64,000 bases of DNA, taken from Apirhabdus apintestini. Lineage in GTDB: Bacteria; Pseudomonadota; Gammaproteobacteria; Enterobacterales; Enterobacteriaceae. The translations under genes were made by a program, and so were the position numbers. Location of the stretch: assembly GCA_033977085.1 (NCBI GenBank), contig CP138906.1, positions 2,480,001-2,544,000 on the forward strand, given 5' to 3'. The stretch's first letter is position 1. Every line of letters begins with the position of its first letter. This document shows, piece after piece, positions 43,679 to 54,184 of the stretch. The notes beneath the pieces were generated by a model. That model saw nothing but the letters and a program-made list of their open reading frames with translations, did no database searches and had not been told where the DNA came from.

Positions 43679-44457
43679 TGGTCGAACTACAACATCAACG
43701 GCTGATGGTGCTTGCTGAACAGCTCCAGCTGGACAGCCTTATCGGCGCGGCGCCGGCACTGTCGCAACAGGCAGTGGATCAGGAATGGAGCTATATGGAC
43801 TTCCTGGAGCACCTGCTACATGAGGAGAAACTGGCCCGGCATCAGCGTAAACAGGCGATGTACACGCGGATGGCAGCCTTCCCGGCGGTGAAGACGTTCG
43901 AGGAATACGACTTCACCTTCGCCACCGGCGCACCTCAGAAGCAAATCCAGTCGCTGCGTTCCCTGAGCTTCATCGAACGTAACGAAAACATCGTGTTGCT
44001 GGGCCCCTCGGGCGTGGGGAAAACACATCTGGCGATAGCCATGGGCTACGAGGCAGTACGGGCGGGCATCAAGGTTCGCTTCACAACAGCAGCGGACCTG
44101 CTGTTACAGCTGTCGACTTCCCAGCGTCAGGGGCGTTACAAAACGACACTCAATCGCGGTGTCATGGCCCCCAAACTGCTCATCATCGACGAAATAGGCT
44201 ATCTGCCGTTCAGCCAGGAAGAGGCAAAGCTGTTCTTCCAGGTCATTGCCAAACGTTACGAAAAGAGCGCGATGATCCTGACCTCTAACCTGCCGTTCGG
44301 GCAGTGGGACCAGACGTTCGCGGGTGATGCAGCCCTGACATCGGCAATGCTGGACCGGATCTTACATCACTCACACGTAGTCCAGATAAAAGGAGAGAGC
44401 TATCGACTGAAGCAGAAACGAAAGGCCGGGGTTATAGCGGAAGCTAATCCTGAGTAA
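43675..44457 (+). CDS. istB: IS21 helper ATPase IstB (copy 2, intact)
   Basis: 260 residues, unbroken; ATG overlaps the istA stop. Walker A GPSGVGKTH and Walker B LLIIDEIGYL are present. This is the only complete istB among the three copies and could serve the intact IstA of copy 1 in trans. Confidence 0.95.
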
Positions 44458-45535
44458 GCAAGGTGGATCAATATTAGACCGTTGGTGGTGACGGTAAGTG
44501 GATCACTTTTTACCCGTTGTTGACATCTACGCCTGCGTCACGAATACCGGCAGGCATCTGCATTGCTTCTTTTAGCGTTTGAATGGCGACTAATAGGCTG
44601 GTAACGCCCTGATACGTGGAGGACGCGGGCAGCCCCAATTTATGGGCAAGGCGCGCATAGCGCCGCGCCGCGAAGGTATCGCATTGACCGGTATAGTCGG
44701 CATTCCAGGCGACGACGCCGGCCATTAATAACGCGTTAGCGCGCCCGTGGGGATTCGAAACATGCCGCCAAGCGCGTGGGCGAGGCTGTGCGTGATGCCC
44801 AGCGAGGCGTTTGTGAACGCCATCCCTGCCATGCAGGAGGCGTTGTGCATTTTTCCCGGGCTTCAAGGTTATCGCCCTGGCGCCAGCAGGCGGGCAGCCA
44901 GCTAAAAACTAACTCGACCACTTTTTCCGCCAGTGCATCAGTAAAGTCGCTGGCCTGGCGGGATACATAGGCTTCCAGCGCATGGCACAGTACGTCCATG
45001 CCGGTATCCGCAGTAATAGCCGGCGGCACCGATGCGGCCAGCGCGGGATCGAGAATGGCGATATCCGGCAGCATGTGTTCATCAACCAGCACCAGTTTTT
45101 CCGCACCGGCTTTTACCACTGAAAACGCGGTGACTTCCGATCCGGTGCCGCTGGTGGTCGGGACGGCCACGAAACGAGGCCGCGCGAGTTCCGGGCGCGC
45201 GCGTCGCTGCGTATAGATGACGGCTTTCGCCGCATCGATAACCGAACCGCCGCCCAACGCGACTACCAGATCGGGATAGCGGGCGTTCATCAATTGCATG
45301 CCGTGCGCGACGGTTTCAATATCAGGATCGGAGGCGATATCGTCCCATACCTGACAGTCAGCGCCCTGACGCTGCAGAAGTTCAGTGGCCCGCTGTGCCA
45401 GCCCGAATTTGACCATTGCTTTGTCAGTGACCAACAACACCCGCGTGGCGGAGACTGGTTTAGCGTGGCAAGCGCCCCTTGTCCAAAGTGGACCCGTGGC
45501 TTTAGTAAAAATTCACCCATAACGTGACTGGCTCC

Positions 45536-45793
45536 TCAGCGATCCCGAAACACTTTCTCGACAATAGCCACCACCGACATGGCTTTGTAACGGTCTTTAT
45601 TCAGCGCGAAATAGGCTTCTGCCAGCACGATGTCGTGCATACCCGCGCCGACGCTGTCGACCGCAACCCAGGTTTTGTCTTTCATTGGCTGCTGATCGTC
45701 ATCCAGCGCGGTAATCATCAGTAAGTTACTGCCGCGCAGTTCGTCGCATTTTTGCGTTGCCACAACGTGTCCGGTGACTTTTGCGAGAATCAT
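45536..45793 (-). CDS. cmcD: Microcompartment pentameric vertex protein (EutN/CcmL family)
   Basis: 85 residues, intact. MILAKVTGHVVATQKCDEL and the closing VDSVGAGMHDIVLAEAYFAL fit the EutN/CcmL fold, which forms pentamers that close shell vertices. It stands between the aldehyde and alcohol dehydrogenase genes, as in the Klebsiella choline locus. Confidence 0.92.
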   Translation of the reverse strand: MILAKVTGHVVATQKCDELRGSNLLMITALDDDQQPMKDKTWVAVDSVGAGMHDIVLAEAYFALNKDRYKAMSVVAIVEKVFRDR

Positions 45794-45823
45794 GTTTTAT
45801 CGCCCTGTTTCAATGGGTTAGGT

Positions 45824-47433
45824 TTAGATACGCTCCAGCGCCTGGCGGATAATACGCTCAATGTTTTGCGTGTTTATTTCTTCATGCGCGCAGTCGCCGT
45901 CGCGGCGCGGGCTGGCCGCCGCCGTATCGAAGCGGGTATCTGCCCCGGCAGAAGAAAGTGCAGAGGTACTGCCCGACGTGAATCTCTCGTCCTCAAAGAT
46001 GCTCAGGCGCGCAGCGCTCGTAGGCTGCGGTGCAGTTTGCGGGCGTTCGCTCTGAGCGCCAGGAGCGCGCAGTTCTTCAATGGTGCGCACGCCGTAGCCG
46101 ACTTTGCGGATATTGAGCAGGTTCATCGGGCCGACGTTATCGGAACTGGAACCGCCGCCTACGGCACCGCAGCCGAGCGTTAACGCAGGCGTAATATTGG
46201 TGGTGGCACCGATGCCACCCAGCGCGGCAGGCGTATTAATCAAGATCCGATTTACCGGCTTCTCAAGGCTGAACTGGCGAATAACGTCCTGGTTTTGGGT
46301 GTGGATCACCAGCGTATGCCCTAAACCTTCATTGGTCAGGAGTTCCATAACGCGCTGACAGGCGGCTTTCCAGTCCTCTTCAACGTAGAAGCCCAGTACC
46401 GGACACAGTTTTTCACGGGAATAGGGGTTTTTCGGTGAAACAGAGGTTTGTTGGGCAATGAGCACGCGCGTGCTGGCAGGTACGCAAAAACCGGCCAATT
46501 GGCTGAGGTAAAGCGCCGTTTTGCCGACGACTTTAGGGTTGATAGTGCCATTCGGGCGCAGCAGCAGCGCCGCCATTTTAGCCGCCTCGTCATCGTTCAT
46601 AAAATAGGCGCCCTGAGCTTCCAGTTCGCGATGGACGGCATCGTAGATGCAGCGTTCGACAATAATGGACTGTTCTGACGCGCAGATAACGCCGTTATCG
46701 AACGTTTTGCTGGTCATAATGTCTTTCACCGCGCGCGGGATATCGGCGCTGCGCTCGATAAACGCGGGTCCGTTGCCCGGGCCGCCGCTGATGGTTGGCG
46801 TGCCTGATGCATAGGCTGCGCGCACCATACCTTCGCCTCCGGTGGCCAGAATCAGGGAAACATCTTTGCTGTGCATGAGTTCCGAGGTCGCTTCGAGCGT
46901 CAGTTCAGTAATACCGCTGACGGAGCCTACCGGGGCACCTGCCGCTTCTGCGGCGCGTTTAACGATTTCAATGGCTTTCCAGCTACAGCGGCATGCCCAG
47001 GATGTGGGGAAAAAATAATGGCGTTGCCGGCCTTAAGCGCGATTAACGCTTTGTAAAAAATGGTTGAGGTCGGGTTTGTCGAGGGAACTAATGCACAGAT
47101 CACACCTAACGGCACGCCCACGTCCATCACTTTTTGAACCGGATCGTCATGAATGATACCGACAGTTTTCATGCCTTTGATTGCGTCGTAAACCCGCAGC
47201 GAGGCAAACCGGTTTTTCAGTACTTTGTCCTGCCAGTTGCCGAAACCTGTTTCTTCGCAGGCCATTTTTGCCAGAGACTCGGCGTGGTGTGCCGCTTCCT
47301 GAGCCACGTTTTTTACAATGGCGTCGATTTGCTGCTGCGAAAAAGTGGCCAGTAGCGCCTGGGCTTGCCTGGCTTCGCGCACCAGATCCCGCGCCTGCTG
47401 GCGTGAACGCAAATCTTTATCCAGCTCAATCAT
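45824..47433 (-). pseudogene. cutF: CoA-acylating acetaldehyde dehydrogenase CutF, one frameshift
   Basis: It oxidises acetaldehyde to acetyl-CoA inside the shell. The start is MIELDKDLRSRQQARDL. The catalytic Cys lies in NGVICASEQSIIVER. Near the C-terminus a Ser/Ala-rich linker is followed by an amphipathic helix (EEINTQNIERIIRQALERI), the kind of encapsulation peptide used by such enzymes. The frame changes once near 46985, where HPGHAAVAGK continues as AIEIVKRAAEAAGAP in the other frame. Corrected, the enzyme has about 536 residues. Confidence 0.92.
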
Positions 47434-47481
47434 GAATCTATCCTTTTTCAGACTAAAAGGGTGAAGACGGGGCGCGCGCTA

Positions 47482-47760
47482 TCAGGCTTTATGCTGCGCC
47501 GCGATTTTTTCAATGTCGTTGTGAGGGCGAGCGATAACGCGAGACGAAACTACCTCGCCAATGCGTCTGGCGGCCTCGACGCCAGAGTCCACGGCGGCGT
47601 TGACGGCGCCCACGTCGCCTTTCACCATGGCGGTAACCAGCCCGGAACCGACATTCTCATAGCCGATAAGCTCGACGTTGGCGGCTTTACACATGGCATC
47701 TGCGGCTTCGATACAGGCCACCAGACCTTTGGTTTCGATAAGCCCAAGAGCTTCTTTCAT
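47482..47760 (-). CDS. cmcC: Microcompartment hexameric shell protein (CmcA/B/C paralogue 3)
   Basis: 92 residues, intact BMC-H protein (MKEALGLIETKGLVACIEAA, GYENVGSGLVTAMVKGDVGA). It is almost the same as the two genes to its right, differing mainly at the N-terminus and the C-terminal 20 residues (ARRIGEVVSSRVIARPHNDI). The lettering A/B/C follows the Klebsiella scheme by position and is arbitrary. Confidence 0.92.
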   Translation of the reverse strand: MKEALGLIETKGLVACIEAADAMCKAANVELIGYENVGSGLVTAMVKGDVGAVNAAVDSGVEAARRIGEVVSSRVIARPHNDIEKIAAQHKA

Positions 47761-47774
47761 TGCGGTTTCTCCGG

Positions 47775-48059
47775 TTATTCAGCGACTTTGTACTGTGCGA
47801 CGATTTTGTTGATATCCGCATGGGGGCGGGCGATTACCAGTGAGGTGACGACTTCGCCAATGCGCTGCGCCGACTCAACCCCGGAATCTACGGCGGCTTT
47901 GACGGCACCGACATCGCCTTTTACCATTGCCGTGACCAGGCCTGAGCCGACGTTTTCATAGCCGATAAGCTCAACATTGGCGGCTTTGCACATTGCATCC
48001 GCAGCTTCAATGCAGGCCACCAGACCTTTGGTTTCAATAAGACCTAATGCATCACCCAT
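47775..48059 (-). CDS. cmcB: Microcompartment hexameric shell protein (CmcA/B/C paralogue 2)
   Basis: 94 residues, intact. The start ATG 48059 (MGDALGLIETKGLV) is preferred to an upstream extension, since AGGAATGCAC lies before it and the paralogues begin the same way. Pore-loop region GYENVGSG is conserved. It ends 14 bases before the next paralogue. Confidence 0.92.
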   Translation of the reverse strand: MGDALGLIETKGLVACIEAADAMCKAANVELIGYENVGSGLVTAMVKGDVGAVKAAVDSGVESAQRIGEVVTSLVIARPHADINKIVAQYKVAE

Positions 48060-48075
48060 GTGCATTCCTCCGGGC

Positions 48076-48355
48076 TTACGCCTTGTGCTTAATGACAATT
48101 TTATTGATGTCGTTATGCGGACGGGCGATCACCAGCGAAGTTACGACTTCGCCAACGCGCTGCGCCGATTCAACGCCGGAGTCCACCGCGGCTTTTACTG
48201 CGCCCACGTCGCCTTTCACCATGGCGGTAACCAGCCCGGAGCCGACATTTTCATAGCCAATCGAACTCGACGTTGGCGGCTTTGCACATGGCATCTGCGG
48301 CTTCAATGCAGGCCACCAGACCTTTAGTTTCAATAAGACCTAATGCATCACCCAT
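48076..48355 (-). pseudogene. cmcA: Microcompartment hexameric shell protein (CmcA/B/C paralogue 1), frameshifted
   Basis: The first gene of the operon by position. MGDALGLIETKGLVACIEAA is followed by the rest of the domain in another frame because one base is inserted near 48260 (GAGTTCGATTGG where GAGTTGATTGG would read ELIGYENVG). Otherwise it is nearly identical to paralogue 2. Two intact paralogues could replace it. Confidence 0.92.
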
Positions 48356-48875
48356 TGTGATTTCCTCTTTAAGTCAGGTTTCTGGGAAGAGTGAAAACCG
48401 CCTGCGCCCCTGGGATGAAGGCACGCGATCGCGGATTCAAAATCACTATATTGAGTAGGGTTTAAAACGGAATTTAAATTCTTATATTTTGTGTATTTAG
48501 TTTTTTATTCTGTTATTTATCGATATTTTGTATATAATTTATCTGTTCATTCTGTGTTTTTGCGATCTTATGGCGGGAGGTGTTTGCGGTTTTTATTGCA
48601 CGCACTAGAAGGTGGGTTTTGTCATGCAATTAAGCTTTGCATAAGAGTGTTTAAAGATGAGTGAGTGTTCATAATTGTGAAAGGCGTCATGTTATTAGCG
48701 GACTGGGCATCTGTGCGCTGAGGTTTTATCCTGCAGAAAATGAGCTATTTAGCGCGACCAGGATAAAAAGCGGGTACCACTCGCGAGAAAAAGCGCGAAA
48801 GCCAAAGCGGGGAATGGGGTACTTGCTGCAGACTTAAAATGATGTAAAAGGAGGGAAGCGGTGCAGGTGTGCGGG
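48356..48875. other. Upstream region of the microcompartment operon
   Basis: 520 bases without a gene. 48455-48560 is very AT-rich (poly-T and TATATAATTT-like stretches) and probably holds the operon promoter. No exact operator was recognised. The ToxR-like regulator genes lie directly upstream in the same direction. Confidence 0.55.
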
Positions 48876-49394
48876 TTAATCAAATTTGCTGCCGGATTTT
48901 AGCGTACAAATATACAGCGGGGAGTTGAGCGAACTGAGTAATGTTGCATGCTCGTTGAGCTTTTGCGCATTCAGGAATAGCCCGTCATGGCTGTCTGACA
49001 TTTCGCGCATGAAATAGTCAAAAATAACATCCGGCGATTCGTCAATAGACGACGCGCTGGCTTCCCAGCGGCTGATGCGGTAATGGCGCTCGGTAGGGGA
49101 AATTCGCCGCGTGGTATAGGTGAATTTCACATAGCGCTGAAGGTATAACCAGCCGGCCTGAGAGCCCGTATAGCCTTCTGCGACGATAGAACCTTTGCCG
49201 TTAGCGCCGAAATTGAAGTGAATATTACCGTTAACGTTTTCGGTTTCCATATTTTCAAAGCGCATAATGGCTTTAGTGGAACAGCTCATTATGCCCGCAG
49301 TGCGCATGGGAATAAGTTTCCAGATACAAAAACCTACGGCGAGGATAAAAGCGACGGCTGAAAGCGCAAACGCGAGGCGCGGCGAGAGCTTCAT
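48876..49394 (-). CDS. FidL-like membrane protein
   Basis: 172 residues from ATG 49394, which overlaps the natural stop of the upstream regulator (ATGA). One N-terminal membrane segment (LAFALSAVAFILAVGFCIWK) is followed by a periplasmic domain with Cys (MSCSTKAIMRFEN; LYICTLKSG). Architecture and gene pairing resemble FidL, the partner of the ToxR-like regulator MarT in Salmonella. Like ToxS it may control the stability or sensing of the regulator; that is inferred. The frame is intact. Confidence 0.65.
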   Translation of the reverse strand: MKLSPRLAFALSAVAFILAVGFCIWKLIPMRTAGIMSCSTKAIMRFENMETENVNGNIHFNFGANGKGSIVAEGYTGSQAGWLYLQRYVKFTYTTRRISPTERHYRISRWEASASSIDESPDVIFDYFMREMSDSHDGLFLNAQKLNEHATLLSSLNSPLYICTLKSGSKFD

Positions 49395-50196
49395 TTGGCG
49401 CTCCACGAATAATAGAAATAGTTAACGCAGTAACTGAATGGATTATTCTCGTGCATCGCGCAGTGCGCGAGATAGACGCGCCCCAGCCCGTTAGTTTGCA
49501 GACGATCGCCGTAAAAAACACGAAGCGCTCGCTGGGCTGACAGGTGAGGTTCAGGCGCTGACGCACGGCTTCAAAGTTACGGACGTAGCTCGTGGCGGAA
49601 ACGGAATTTAGCATCTCTTCGCTGGCCAATAGTTCACACAGGCTGTGCTGGATGGGGTTGAGCGTTATAACGCGGGACGCAACGCTGCCAGAAAGCGTGA
49701 AAGCAACCAGCAGCCCGGCGATGACTAACAGAGTGATGCTTGCCATGTACCAGCACATACCCTGTGTGTGTAGCGTACGCGTTGGCGATTTTGGCGATGA
49801 ATTTCGGGCCGTTTGTTGGGATGATACTTGGCGCTGCGCCGTATGTTCCGCCTCATGGCTTTCCGCTGCCAGCGGCAAAACCGTAACCACAGGGTTAAGC
49901 TGGAGATGGCCGCGTGAGACAGTAACTATAATGTTTTCAATATCATATTGACGAAACGTTTTGAGTAAAATACTGAGATATTGATTGAGATTACTGTTAG
50001 ATGACGTAAGACCATTGTCATCCCAAACCCGGGAAAGCACTTCGTTGCGGCTAATAATTTCCTTATGCGTAATAAAAAACAGGAATAGTGCGCTGGCGGT
50101 AATCGAGAGCTGAGTCTCTGGCGCATCTCGGCCACAGGGCGTTAGCGAGCCGTCTGCCGCATCGTAAATCAGATTATCGTTGATGTTGTATCGCAT
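49391..50196 (-). pseudogene. ToxR/CadC/MarT-like membrane-bound regulator, 3' frameshift
   Basis: The N-terminal winged helix (residues 1-100: ALFLFFITHKEIISRNEVLS, GLTSSNSNLNQYLSILLKTF) is of the OmpR/CadC type, followed by a Ser/Thr/Pro linker, one membrane helix near residues 150-172 (YMASITLLVIAGLLVAFTLS) and a periplasmic part. A T-run near 49515 shifts the frame; the natural C-terminus (GLGRVYLAHCAMHENNPFSY) reads to TGA at 49391-49393, overlapping fidL. The DNA-binding and membrane parts remain intact, so a truncated regulator may be made. Its proximity suggests control of the choline locus, but other targets are possible. Confidence 0.75.
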
Positions 50197-51057
50197 AGGC
50201 GTTCTATCCTTGTGCTAACTGCCGAATGGCATCCTCGAAACGACATAATACGGTATGGCGCTCCACGCTAGCGACGGTGTAGCGCGGCTGCGGGGCATTC
50301 AGGGTCCTGTTCACTGTGACTTACTGAGAGACGAAACTACCGGGTACATCATCTTTATGGCGTATGCGCCTGGCGAAAAACGCGCCTGATTTTATATCGC
50401 AAAAGAACGGGGCTGACCGCCAGCCGCAATAAGTTTGCGGTTTCAGTGAGCCATATATGCCGTTTCATTCTCTTCAGCCACGGCCTGAAATAGTGCGCAA
50501 GGCGGGCGATTGCAGAATATCAGTCGGTTTACGGTTCGTCGGCGATGGGAAAATCAAAAACGGTATGCTGACGGACGGTGTCATTCCCTGCCTAACGCTG
50601 CTGTTACACTAAAACGTTGAATCATGCTTATGCTATGGGCGCGTAGTCATCGCAGCTCTCTTCGTTATGGGTATGAATCATACAGCGAGAACCCGGCCTG
50701 AATTTGATCGCGATCAACGGCTGGCCGCACTGAAAGAGGCGGTTAACGATTGTGTGTCTGGATTCACATTTCACTGTATCATTAGAAAAATAAAGAATTT
50801 TTCAGTTGTAACGCCCCAACTTTTTATTTAGCGAATCGTTTTGGGAACCCCGCTGTGTGTGACATACCGATAGTAAGGCGGGCTTTTAAAATGGGCGAAG
50901 GCGCTGCGTAAAAGAAGCGCCTGACGATAGTAAACGCGGCGGCGTTATTGCATTCTATCCCGCGCGTGCGAGCAGAAGAGGCCGCAGCCGGGTTAGCCGG
51001 GATGAAAGCGAAGTTCTATCCCGCCCGCGCGTGCGAGCGGAAGAGTGAGGAATAGTT
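50197..51057. other. Region between the regulator pair and proA
   Basis: No gene is recognised in about 860 bases. It includes two imperfect direct repeats of about 30 bp (50953 and 51014) close to proA. This is the right boundary of the insertion that separates proB from proA. Confidence 0.5.
50953..51045. repeat. Pair of direct repeats upstream of proA
   Basis: TTCTATCCCGC...CGCGTGCGAGCAGAAGAG at 50953-50980 recurs at 51014-51045 with a 4-base insertion and one G for A, 61 bases apart. GC-rich inner parts (CGCGCG) can pair. It may be a REP-like element or a duplication scar. Confidence 0.7.
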
Positions 51058-52310
51058 ATGTTGGAAGAGATGGGCAAAGCGGCAAAAACCGCATCTTACC
51101 GTTTGGCTCGACTCCAGTACTCATGAAAAAATGAGGTACTGATGCGGATTGCCGATTATCTCGAATCGCGCGCGCAAAGCGTGTTAAGCGCGAATGCCGA
51201 TGATATTGCCGAGGCGCGTAATAACGGGTTAAGCGAAGCGCTGCTGGACCGGTTGATGCTCACGCCGGCGCGTCTGGCGGCCATTGCGGACGATGTGCGA
51301 CAGGTATGCGGTCTTGCCGATCCCGTTGGGCAGTTAATTGACGGCGGCACGCTGGACAGCGGGCTTAGGCTTGAGCGACGCCGGGTTCCCCTCGGCGTGG
51401 TGGGCGTGATTTATGAAGCGCGCCCAAACGTCACCGTGGATGTGGCCTCGCTGTGCCTGAAAACGGGAAACGCCGTTATTTTACGCGGCGGTAAAGAGAC
51501 CTGGCGCACCAATGCGGCAACCGTGGGCGTGATTCAGCGGGCGCTGGAAGAGTGCGGATTACCGGCCGCCGCCGTGCAGGCGATTGAAAATCCCGATCGC
51601 GCGCTGGTACATGAAATGCTGCGCATGGATAGCTATATCGATATGTTAATCCCCGCGGCGGGGCGGGCCTGCATAAGCTTTGCCGCGAGCAGTCGACGAT
51701 ACCGGTGATTACCGGCGGCATTGGGGTATGCCATATTTTTGTCGATAGCGATATGGCGATTGCGCCGGCGCTGGAGATTATTGTGAATGCGAAAACCCAG
51801 CGCCCGAGTACCTGTAATACCGTAGAGACGCTGTTGGTTCATCAGGCGGTTGCCGGGGCGTTTTTACCGGCGCTGAGCCAGCGGATGTCCCAGTGCGGCG
51901 TTTGTCTGCATGCGAATGACGGCGCCGCGGCTCTGCTTGAGGCCGGCCCGGCGCGGGTGGTGCCCGTTCAAAACGGCGAGCTGGACGATGAATTTTTATC
52001 GCTGGATTTGAACGTGGTGCTGGTGGAAGACATTGATGCGGCAATTGATCATATTCGCCGCCATGGCACCCGGCACTCCGAGGCGATACTGACGCGCTCT
52101 ATGCGTAGCGCGCAGCATTTTGTCAACGCGGTGGATTCAGCGGCGGTGTATGTGAATGCGTCTACGCGTTTTACCGACGGTGGGCAATTTGGATTAGGTG
52201 CGGAAGTGGCGGTCAGCACGCAGAAATTGCACGCGCGCGGGCCGATGGGGCTGGAGGCGCTGACTACCTATAAATGGATTGGCTACGGCGATGTTATTAT
52301 CCGGCGCTGA
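51058..52310 (+). pseudogene. proA: Gamma-glutamyl phosphate reductase ProA, two frameshifts
   Basis: ProA reduces gamma-glutamyl phosphate to the semialdehyde for proline. ATG 51058 starts MLEEMGKAAKTASYRLARL, then an extra C near 51112 shifts the frame (the natural continuation is STHEKNEVLMRIADYLES). The middle is open, with LERRRVPLGVVGVIYEARP. A C-run near 51655 is one base short (IPRGGAGLHKLCREQS in the next frame). The C-terminal half, with NAKTQRPSTCNTVETLLV and the catalytic Cys, is complete to 52310. If real, the cell could not make proline from glutamate even though proB is intact. Confidence 0.94.
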
Positions 52311-52424
52311 TTTTGTAGCTCAGTGACGTAAAAACAGCAGTCAACGTGCCAGGCAGTTGACGCGAGCAGCACTTTTTTACTCTTTAGCGCGTACCATCAC
52401 TCGCCTTGGTACGCGCCTCAAAAC

Positions 52425-52500
52425 GCCGATATAGCTCAGTTGGTAGAGCAGCGCATTCGTAATGCGAAGGTCGTAGGTTCGACTCCTATTATCGGCACCA
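52425..52500 (+). tRNA. thrW: tRNA-Thr(CGU), thrW equivalent
   Basis: 76 bases with an acceptor stem GCCGATA / TATCGGC, a D-loop, the anticodon loop TTCGTAA (anticodon CGU), a T-loop GGTTCGACTCC and an encoded CCA. It follows proA as thrW does in Escherichia, a well-known phage integration site. A lambdoid integrase gene begins its 3' end 15 bases further on, so the 3' part of the tRNA gene is probably the attachment core. Confidence 0.97.
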
Positions 52501-52514
52501 CTAACCACGCGGGT

Positions 52515-53677
52515 TCACGCGATATTCACCAGTTCAGCAAAAGCGCCTTGTGCCATATTTGTGCCATTCCCCGCCAGGAATGAGTCGATTTGCATGGCAT
52601 GCTGCGTCAGGTGATTCGGTGCCAGATGTGCATAACGCTGCACCATCTCGATACTTTCCCACCCGCCCATTTCCTGTAGCGCACTGAGTGGCACGCCGGA
52701 CTGTACAAGCCAGCTTGCCCAGGTGTGCCGCAGGTCATGGAAGCGGAAATTTTCTATTTCCGCCCGCCTTAACGCTGCGCGCCATGCCGTGTTAGCATCA
52801 GACCGCATTTTGCGCACCGCCTTTGTTCTCGTTCCATCCGGGCGAACGGATGATTCAGTGTGAACAAAGACCCACCGGTTATGTTTCCCCAGCTGCTCCC
52901 GCAGCACCTTACAGGCCGATTCGTTCAGGGCGACCCCAATCGCCCTTCCTGCTTTCGCGTCCTCGGGGTGAATCCACGCGACCTTCCTCTGCATATCAAT
53001 TTGTGACCACTCCAGATCGGTGATGTTCGATCTGCGCAGCCCCGTTGCCAGTGCAAAAATAACAACGGGCTTCATATGCTCGGGGAGCCCCGGATCAGGT
53101 TCGCCGCTTCCTCTTTGGTTAGCCAGCGAATACGTTTGTTTTTCGGCACCGGGCATTTGATGTTCGGCGCTTTGGCTATCCATCGCCATTCGTTGGCCGC
53201 GCATCTTAACAGCGCCCGGATGAAAGCAAGGTGCGTCGCTTTCGTCGCTATCGACGCTGGTTTATCCTTAAATTCAGGAACAGGCTTACCTCTTCGCAGT
53301 AAGCTGTCCCGCTTAGCCTCCCAGTTCATTCGATGTTTGCGATTAACCATCGAACTCACCGCCGACAAGATCCTGTCTTCCGTGATTGCTGACAGGTCCA
53401 TTCCTTTGAAGTGCATCCTCCAGAATCCGATCCGGCTTTTGTCATCGTCCAGGCTTTTCTTGTGCTGCTTTTCGTTAAGCCAACGAACGCACGCTTCATC
53501 GAACGTTCTCGGCTTAAACTCCCCCATTTTATCAACTCGCCATGCTTCAGCTTTCAGTCGATCATAGAGTTCCTGCGCTTGCCTTTTGTCCGTTGTCCCA
53601 AGAGAGCGTCTAACTCTGCTCCCACCAGGCGTAACGAAGTCGCAGTGCCACGTACCGGCACGTTGTTTGATTGACAT
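52515..53677 (-). pseudogene. int: Prophage tyrosine integrase, one frameshift
   Basis: ATG 53677 (MSIKQRAGTWHCDFVTPGGS) has AGGAGG upstream. N-terminal arm and core-binding domains are followed by the catalytic domain: Arg in LATGLRRSNI, His/Arg in FRFHDLRHTWASW, Trp/His region MGGWESIEMVQ and Tyr in QRYAHLAP. The frame breaks near 53085, at a GGGG/CCCC stretch, between GSPSI and the continuation. The corrected length is about 386 residues. The gene ends 15 bases from the tRNA. Confidence 0.92.
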
Positions 53678-53762
53678 GCTTTATCCTCCTGCACATCAAC
53701 CGCATTCACGGGTTGATTGTGGCTCGGGTTCTTCACTGCCGCAATACAGTCTGTTTTGCAGA

Positions 53763-53900
53763 TCAGGTATGGGCTTTTTTCTTATGTGGATTTTTTCTGG
53801 TAGCAGCCAGGCGACCGGACTTTATCCACTGGGCAATCGTGCCTTTATCCACTTTAAGGAAGGCGGCGGCCTCATCTCTGGTAAATACTTCTTCTTCCAT
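53763..53900 (-). pseudogene. Small helix-turn-helix (excisionase-like) phage protein, frameshifted
   Basis: ATG 53900 with GGAG upstream reads EEEVFTRDEAAAFLKVDKGT then IAQWIKSGRLAATRKNPHKK, an AlpA/excisionase-like helix-turn-helix. It stops at 53763 after 45 residues. An A-run near 53778 seems one A short: the next frame continues SPYLICKTDCIAAVKNPSHN toward the int start. Position directly upstream of int suggests an excisionase or a regulator. Confidence 0.6.
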
Positions 53901-53941
53901 CGATGTTCTCCAGTGGCCCCAGCCGGGGCCGTTATTGTTAT

Positions 53942-54184
53942 TCAGTGTGCCTGTTCTGGCAGGTTTCGAAGTTTACGAACGCCGATCATTGCTGTGGCGA
54001 CATAGCTGGTGGCCCGGTTGACGACTTCGACGGTGACCTTCATGCCATCCACCTCAACGGTGTAATTTGTCTGGTGTTTCTGCCTGCCGTAATCGCCATA
54101 TTTTGCGTGGTGCGCCGCCAGCGCAACATCGCAAGCGCGGCGGCCAATAGGTGATTGCTTACTGCGATTAATCAGCTTCATCAT
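53942..54184 (-). CDS. Phage protein of the DUF4060 type
   Basis: About 80 residues, intact: KLINRSKQSPIGRRACDVAL, HHAKYGDYGRQKHQTNYTVE, VNRATSYVATAMIGVRKLR. This matches a small lambdoid family that I remember as DUF4060; the function is unknown. The start overlaps the dam stop (TGATG), with GTG 54187 or ATG 54181 as alternatives. Confidence 0.65.
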   Translation of the reverse strand: MMKLINRSKQSPIGRRACDVALAAHHAKYGDYGRQKHQTNYTVEVDGMKVTVEVVNRATSYVATAMIGVRKLRNLPEQAH

